Below the pieces are notes generated by a model. It was not told where the DNA came from, searched no databases, and saw only the letters and a program-made list of their open reading frames with translations. DNA of 64,000 nucleotides from an uncultured Cohaesibacter sp. Lineage in GTDB: Bacteria > Pseudomonadota > Alphaproteobacteria > Rhizobiales > Cohaesibacteraceae. Positions 61,697 through 64,000 of this stretch are shown piece after piece. The number at the start of each line of letters is the position of its first letter. The first letter of the stretch is position 1. The stretch is taken from contig NZ_OY762934.1 in assembly GCF_963667045.1 (NCBI RefSeq), positions 5,028,501 through 5,092,500 on the forward strand. Direction: 5' to 3'. The position numbers and the translations under genes are program-made.

Positions 61697-62033
61697 TCGG
61701 TGCAATTCAAGCCCCGGGCAGACGAACGTGGAAAACGGCAATATCCTTAGGATTGGCATGTTGAAAAACAATTCCATGGTTACAAAAGGGTTAGTGCGTT
61801 TGTTCATATTTGTCGCGAATTTCACGCTATCCCGGCAGAAACCCGCCAAAGCCAGGGTTGAGAAAAAGTAAAGTTTACAGGCGTGTAACCTTTTGTTTTT
61901 ATTGCGGTAACCAATTGTATTTACGTCGAATTGAGAGATTTCTTCCACCATTGACTTCATAAGAACAGGCGATAACGCCTCTCTGGAACCGGCCTCGAAA
62001 AGGGGCCTTTGATGAGTAAAATGGGGAAGCAAA
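61697..62033. other. intergenic region
   Basis: About 340 bases upstream of the Sel1-like gene; AT-rich toward the right. No gene is convincing on either strand. Confidence 0.4.
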
Positions 62034-62300
62034 ATGGCACGTATGGAATTTGACGCAAGCGAGTTGCATGGCTCGGGCATGGAAGCAACCGGCGAGGTTT
62101 TCTTTCAGTTGGGACTGTCCCACTCGATTGGTGACGATGGCGAGCCGGACCTGATTGCCGCGCACAAGTGGTTCAATCTGGCTGCGATGAAGGGTGTCGT
62201 CGAAGCTGCGATCCGCCGTCAGGAACTGGCTGAGGAAATGTCTTCGCTGGAAGTTGCCAAGGCGCTGCGCGAAGCACGGGAGTGGATCCGACTGCACTAG
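62034..62300 (+). CDS. Sel1-like repeat small protein (88 residues)
   Basis: An 88-residue protein with one Sel1/TPR-like helical pair: GEVFFQLGLSHSIGDDGEPDLIAAHKWFNLAAMKGVVEAAI carries the typical A..W...AA..G spacing. Such repeats bind proteins. The ATG at 62034 has a GGGAAG site and a terminator follows. It is probably a small partner or regulator; no more can be said. Similar single-repeat proteins are common in Rhizobiales. Confidence 0.8.
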   Translation: MARMEFDASELHGSGMEATGEVFFQLGLSHSIGDDGEPDLIAAHKWFNLAAMKGVVEAAIRRQELAEEMSSLEVAKALREAREWIRLH

Positions 62301-62400
62301 ATTTTCGTTATGCCTTGCGGAACAAAGCGACTGGTTCCTGACAGGTGGCACTCTCGAAAGATCGCGTGTAGACGGGCAACAGGATGACCATTTGGATTTG

Positions 62401-62430
62401 ACGGGTACCAGTTTGCTGGTGCCCGTTTTT
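62401..62430 (+). terminator. intrinsic terminator of Sel1-like gene
   Basis: An 11-base-pair stem with one wobble (arms 62401-62411 and 62416-62426) leads into TTTTTG, 100 bases after the stop codon. Confidence 0.85.
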
Positions 62431-62466
62431 GTTTGTCTCTGCCCATCACCAAGGTGGCGTTGGGTG

Positions 62467-63375
62467 CTAGAGCGCCAGAGCTTCCTCGATCTGGGCCATG
62501 CCTGGTGCGCCGTGGCAGTAGCCATTGATGAAGCTATGCCCCGGCATCAGTTCGCCGATTTTGGTGCGGGCTTCTGCGGCAGCCATTTCTTCCTTCATGA
62601 CGGCCCGGAACAGGCGCGCCACGCCGAGCATGTCGCCGGTGTGCGGTGACAGGCGGAAGGCATTGACGCCAGCGTCTGCCAGCACGGGCAGCTCCTCCAG
62701 CAGCAACTGGCTGCCATAGGACATGGTCTGGATGCCGTTGATTGCCAGGAAAGGCTGACCGGCAAGGCTATTCACCTCACGGCCATCGGGATCCTGATCA
62801 CAGACAAAGCGGCAGCTGTCCTTGTGCAGATTGTGCAGGCGGGCGTGATAGCAGCGAGCCGAAAGCGCCAGCGGCAGGCGGCCGAACACCTGCATTTCAT
62901 ATTTCGGCTCCGGGGCTGCCTTGATCAGCTGGGCAATGGTCTCTGCCGGGATTTCCGGCGGCAGAACGAAGCGCTCGGCGCCGCGCGATGCAAGCGACTG
63001 GATGGTGGCCTCGTTGTAGATGTTGACATAGGGGCCGATGACGAACTTGCGGTCCTTGAGGAAGGCAAGTGCCGTGAGGTCATTGGCCTCGACGGTCCAC
63101 ATTTCCTGCTCGCACTGTTCCCTGAGCGCCTTGCGTTCCGGTTTGGTGGTCACCAGTGCCAGCGTGGAAATGACGACTGTCTTGCCTGCCGATTCCATCC
63201 GTTCGAGAATATCCGGCAGCACATTGTTGCGGAAAGGCAGGCGCTTGGAGCAGACGGCCTCGCCGAGATAGATGATGTCGAAATCGGATTCGTCGGCCAT
63301 CCTGAAATAGAAATCGCGCCAGTCGGCTTCCGACCAGTTGAACAGGCACGGGCCAAGGGTCAGTTCGGTGTTCAT
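62467..63375 (-). CDS. ubiV: O2-independent ubiquinone biosynthesis protein UbiV
   Basis: A 302-residue U32-peptidase-like protein. Four cysteines match the 4Fe-4S ligands of E. coli UbiV: Cys42, Cys175, Cys188 and Cys192, with the last three at the same 13- and 4-residue spacings. It works with UbiU (next gene, 28 bases upstream in the same direction) and UbiT to hydroxylate the ubiquinone ring with prephenate rather than O2. ATG 63375 is typical for the family. Family assignment is strong; ubiT is not in the window. Confidence 0.93.
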   Translation of the reverse strand: MNTELTLGPCLFNWSEADWRDFYFRMADESDFDIIYLGEAVCSKRLPFRNNVLPDILERMESAGKTVVISTLALVTTKPERKALREQCEQEMWTVEANDLTALAFLKDRKFVIGPYVNIYNEATIQSLASRGAERFVLPPEIPAETIAQLIKAAPEPKYEMQVFGRLPLALSARCYHARLHNLHKDSCRFVCDQDPDGREVNSLAGQPFLAINGIQTMSYGSQLLLEELPVLADAGVNAFRLSPHTGDMLGVARLFRAVMKEEMAAAEARTKIGELMPGHSFINGYCHGAPGMAQIEEALAL

Positions 63376-63403
63376 CTCTGTTTCCCTTTTCCTTGCGCGC
63401 TTT

Positions 63404-64000
63404 CTAGCGCCATGTCTTCTGATAGGAGCCCTTGGTGCTCTTCTGTCCTTCGGTCAATGGTGCCAGAAGGGCATCGAGATCGACACTCTGACCCTTGGCA
63501 ACGGCATCGACGGCCTTGCGGAAGCTCTTGACCACCTGCGCCATATAGGCCTTGCCGCGCTGACGCCCCTCGATCTTGAGAGCTGTGACGCCGGCTTCCT
63601 GCAGCTGGGGCAGGATCTGGGCGGCGTTGAGGCTCACCGGATCCTCAAAGACATAGCCGGTTTCGCCGAGCGACTCGAAGCGGCCCTTGCACAGGGTCGG
63701 GTAGGCGGCAGCTTCCCCCTTGGGATACTGGTTGATGGTGATGCCTTCCAGCGTGCTTTCCAGATGGGTGCCGTGGTCTTCATATTTGACCGAACCGGGA
63801 GGCGAGCAGACGCCGTTGATATTGGGTGACTTGCCGGTGCAATAGGACGACAGGGAACAGCGCCCTTCGGCCATGACGCAGAGACCGCCGAAGATGAAGA
63901 CTTCCGTCTCGCAGCTGATTTCCCTGTTGATGGCCGCAATCTCCTGAACCGTCAGAACGCGCGGCAGGACCACCCGTTTGGCGCCGAACTCGCTGGCATA
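63404..64000 (-). CDS. ubiU: O2-independent ubiquinone biosynthesis protein UbiU (partial, N-terminus outside window)
   Basis: The C-terminal 198 residues of UbiU, running off the right edge. It keeps all four Fe-S cysteine spacings of E. coli UbiU: C-x6-C in GGLCVMAEGRC, another 17 residues on (NGVC), and the last 39 further (YPTLC). The following TALKIEGRQRGKAYM segment is also family-typical. The missing part is the N-terminal half of the barrel. UbiU and UbiV form a heterodimer needed for quinone synthesis without oxygen. Confidence 0.93.
   Translation of the reverse strand, partial: YASEFGAKRVVLPRVLTVQEIAAINREISCETEVFIFGGLCVMAEGRCSLSSYCTGKSPNINGVCSPPGSVKYEDHGTHLESTLEGITINQYPKGEAAAYPTLCKGRFESLGETGYVFEDPVSLNAAQILPQLQEAGVTALKIEGRQRGKAYMAQVVKSFRKAVDAVAKGQSVDLDALLAPLTEGQKSTKGSYQKTWR

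Noticed and set aside
61680-61871. 63-residue plus-strand frame after the GST gene
   Set aside because: It starts inside the terminator stem and has no ribosome site.
1-64000. CRISPR arrays, tRNA genes, insertion sequences and prophage genes
   Set aside because: None seen on either strand by eye; a dedicated tRNA and repeat scan would settle this.

Overview
The window is a stretch of chromosome from an alphaproteobacterium, most likely of the order Hyphomicrobiales (Rhizobiales). Evidence: the divK-pleD-rpmG block followed by NUDIX, rnr, topA, dprA, plsY, pyrC, pyrB and ruvX; a chorismate mutase between gatA and gatB; DUF1489 and DUF3572 proteins; a DNA polymerase IV with an N-terminal zinc finger; and moderately high GC. 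A marine, facultatively anaerobic genus such as Cohaesibacter would fit, but that is inference. I saw no tRNA, rRNA, insertion sequence, CRISPR array or prophage.

Layout. 1-3.4 kb: mannitol-type PTS (EIIA domain cut by the window edge, EIICB, second EIIA) with a divergent DeoR-type regulator and three clusters of TGATCA sites. 3.7-5.9 kb: small protein, cold-shock protein and RhlE-type RNA helicase, all on the minus strand. 6.5-15 kb: a cobalamin riboswitch, then a tightly packed run of btuB, btuF, btuC, btuD, exbB, exbD, exbD, tonB and cbiZ: a self-contained vitamin B12 uptake and salvage operon with its own TonB energiser. 15-25.9 kb: housekeeping and accessory genes (mgtE, VOC protein, DMT exporter, DUF599, an ArsR-rhodanese pair that looks persulfide-responsive, an epimerase, DUF1489, a VWA/J-domain pair, D,D-carboxypeptidase).

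26.3-37.2 kb: clpS-clpA, NTF2-like protein, trkH, azlC-azlD, HIT, FemAB-like acyltransferase, RidA, dinB, DUF3572. 37.3-40.2 kb: divK-pleD (cell-cycle and cyclic-di-GMP signalling) and rpmG, separated by about 0.9 kb that looks structured but not coding. 40.5-53.3 kb: a long minus-strand run of NUDIX, rnr, topA, dprA, plsY, pyrC, pyrB, AEC transporter and ruvX, interrupted by one plus-strand gene for a 63-residue protein with a strong promoter. 53.7-60 kb: a GGDEF-EAL protein, then gatC, gatA, chorismate mutase and gatB (tRNA-dependent amidation). 60-64 kb: NnrU, a glutathione transferase, a Sel1-like small protein, and ubiV-ubiU (oxygen-independent ubiquinone synthesis), the last cut by the window end.

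Most of the window is ordinary conserved chromosome. The most interesting points are the B12 operon with dedicated TonB-ExbB-ExbD-ExbD and CbiZ, the helically phased TGATCA clusters around and inside the DeoR-type gene, a dihydroorotase-like protein missing half of its metal site beside pyrB, a two-cysteine ArsR sensor in front of a rhodanese, several unlisted small proteins, and a candidate structured RNA between pleD and rpmG. Start codons were adjusted by eye using ribosome binding sites and family start positions.
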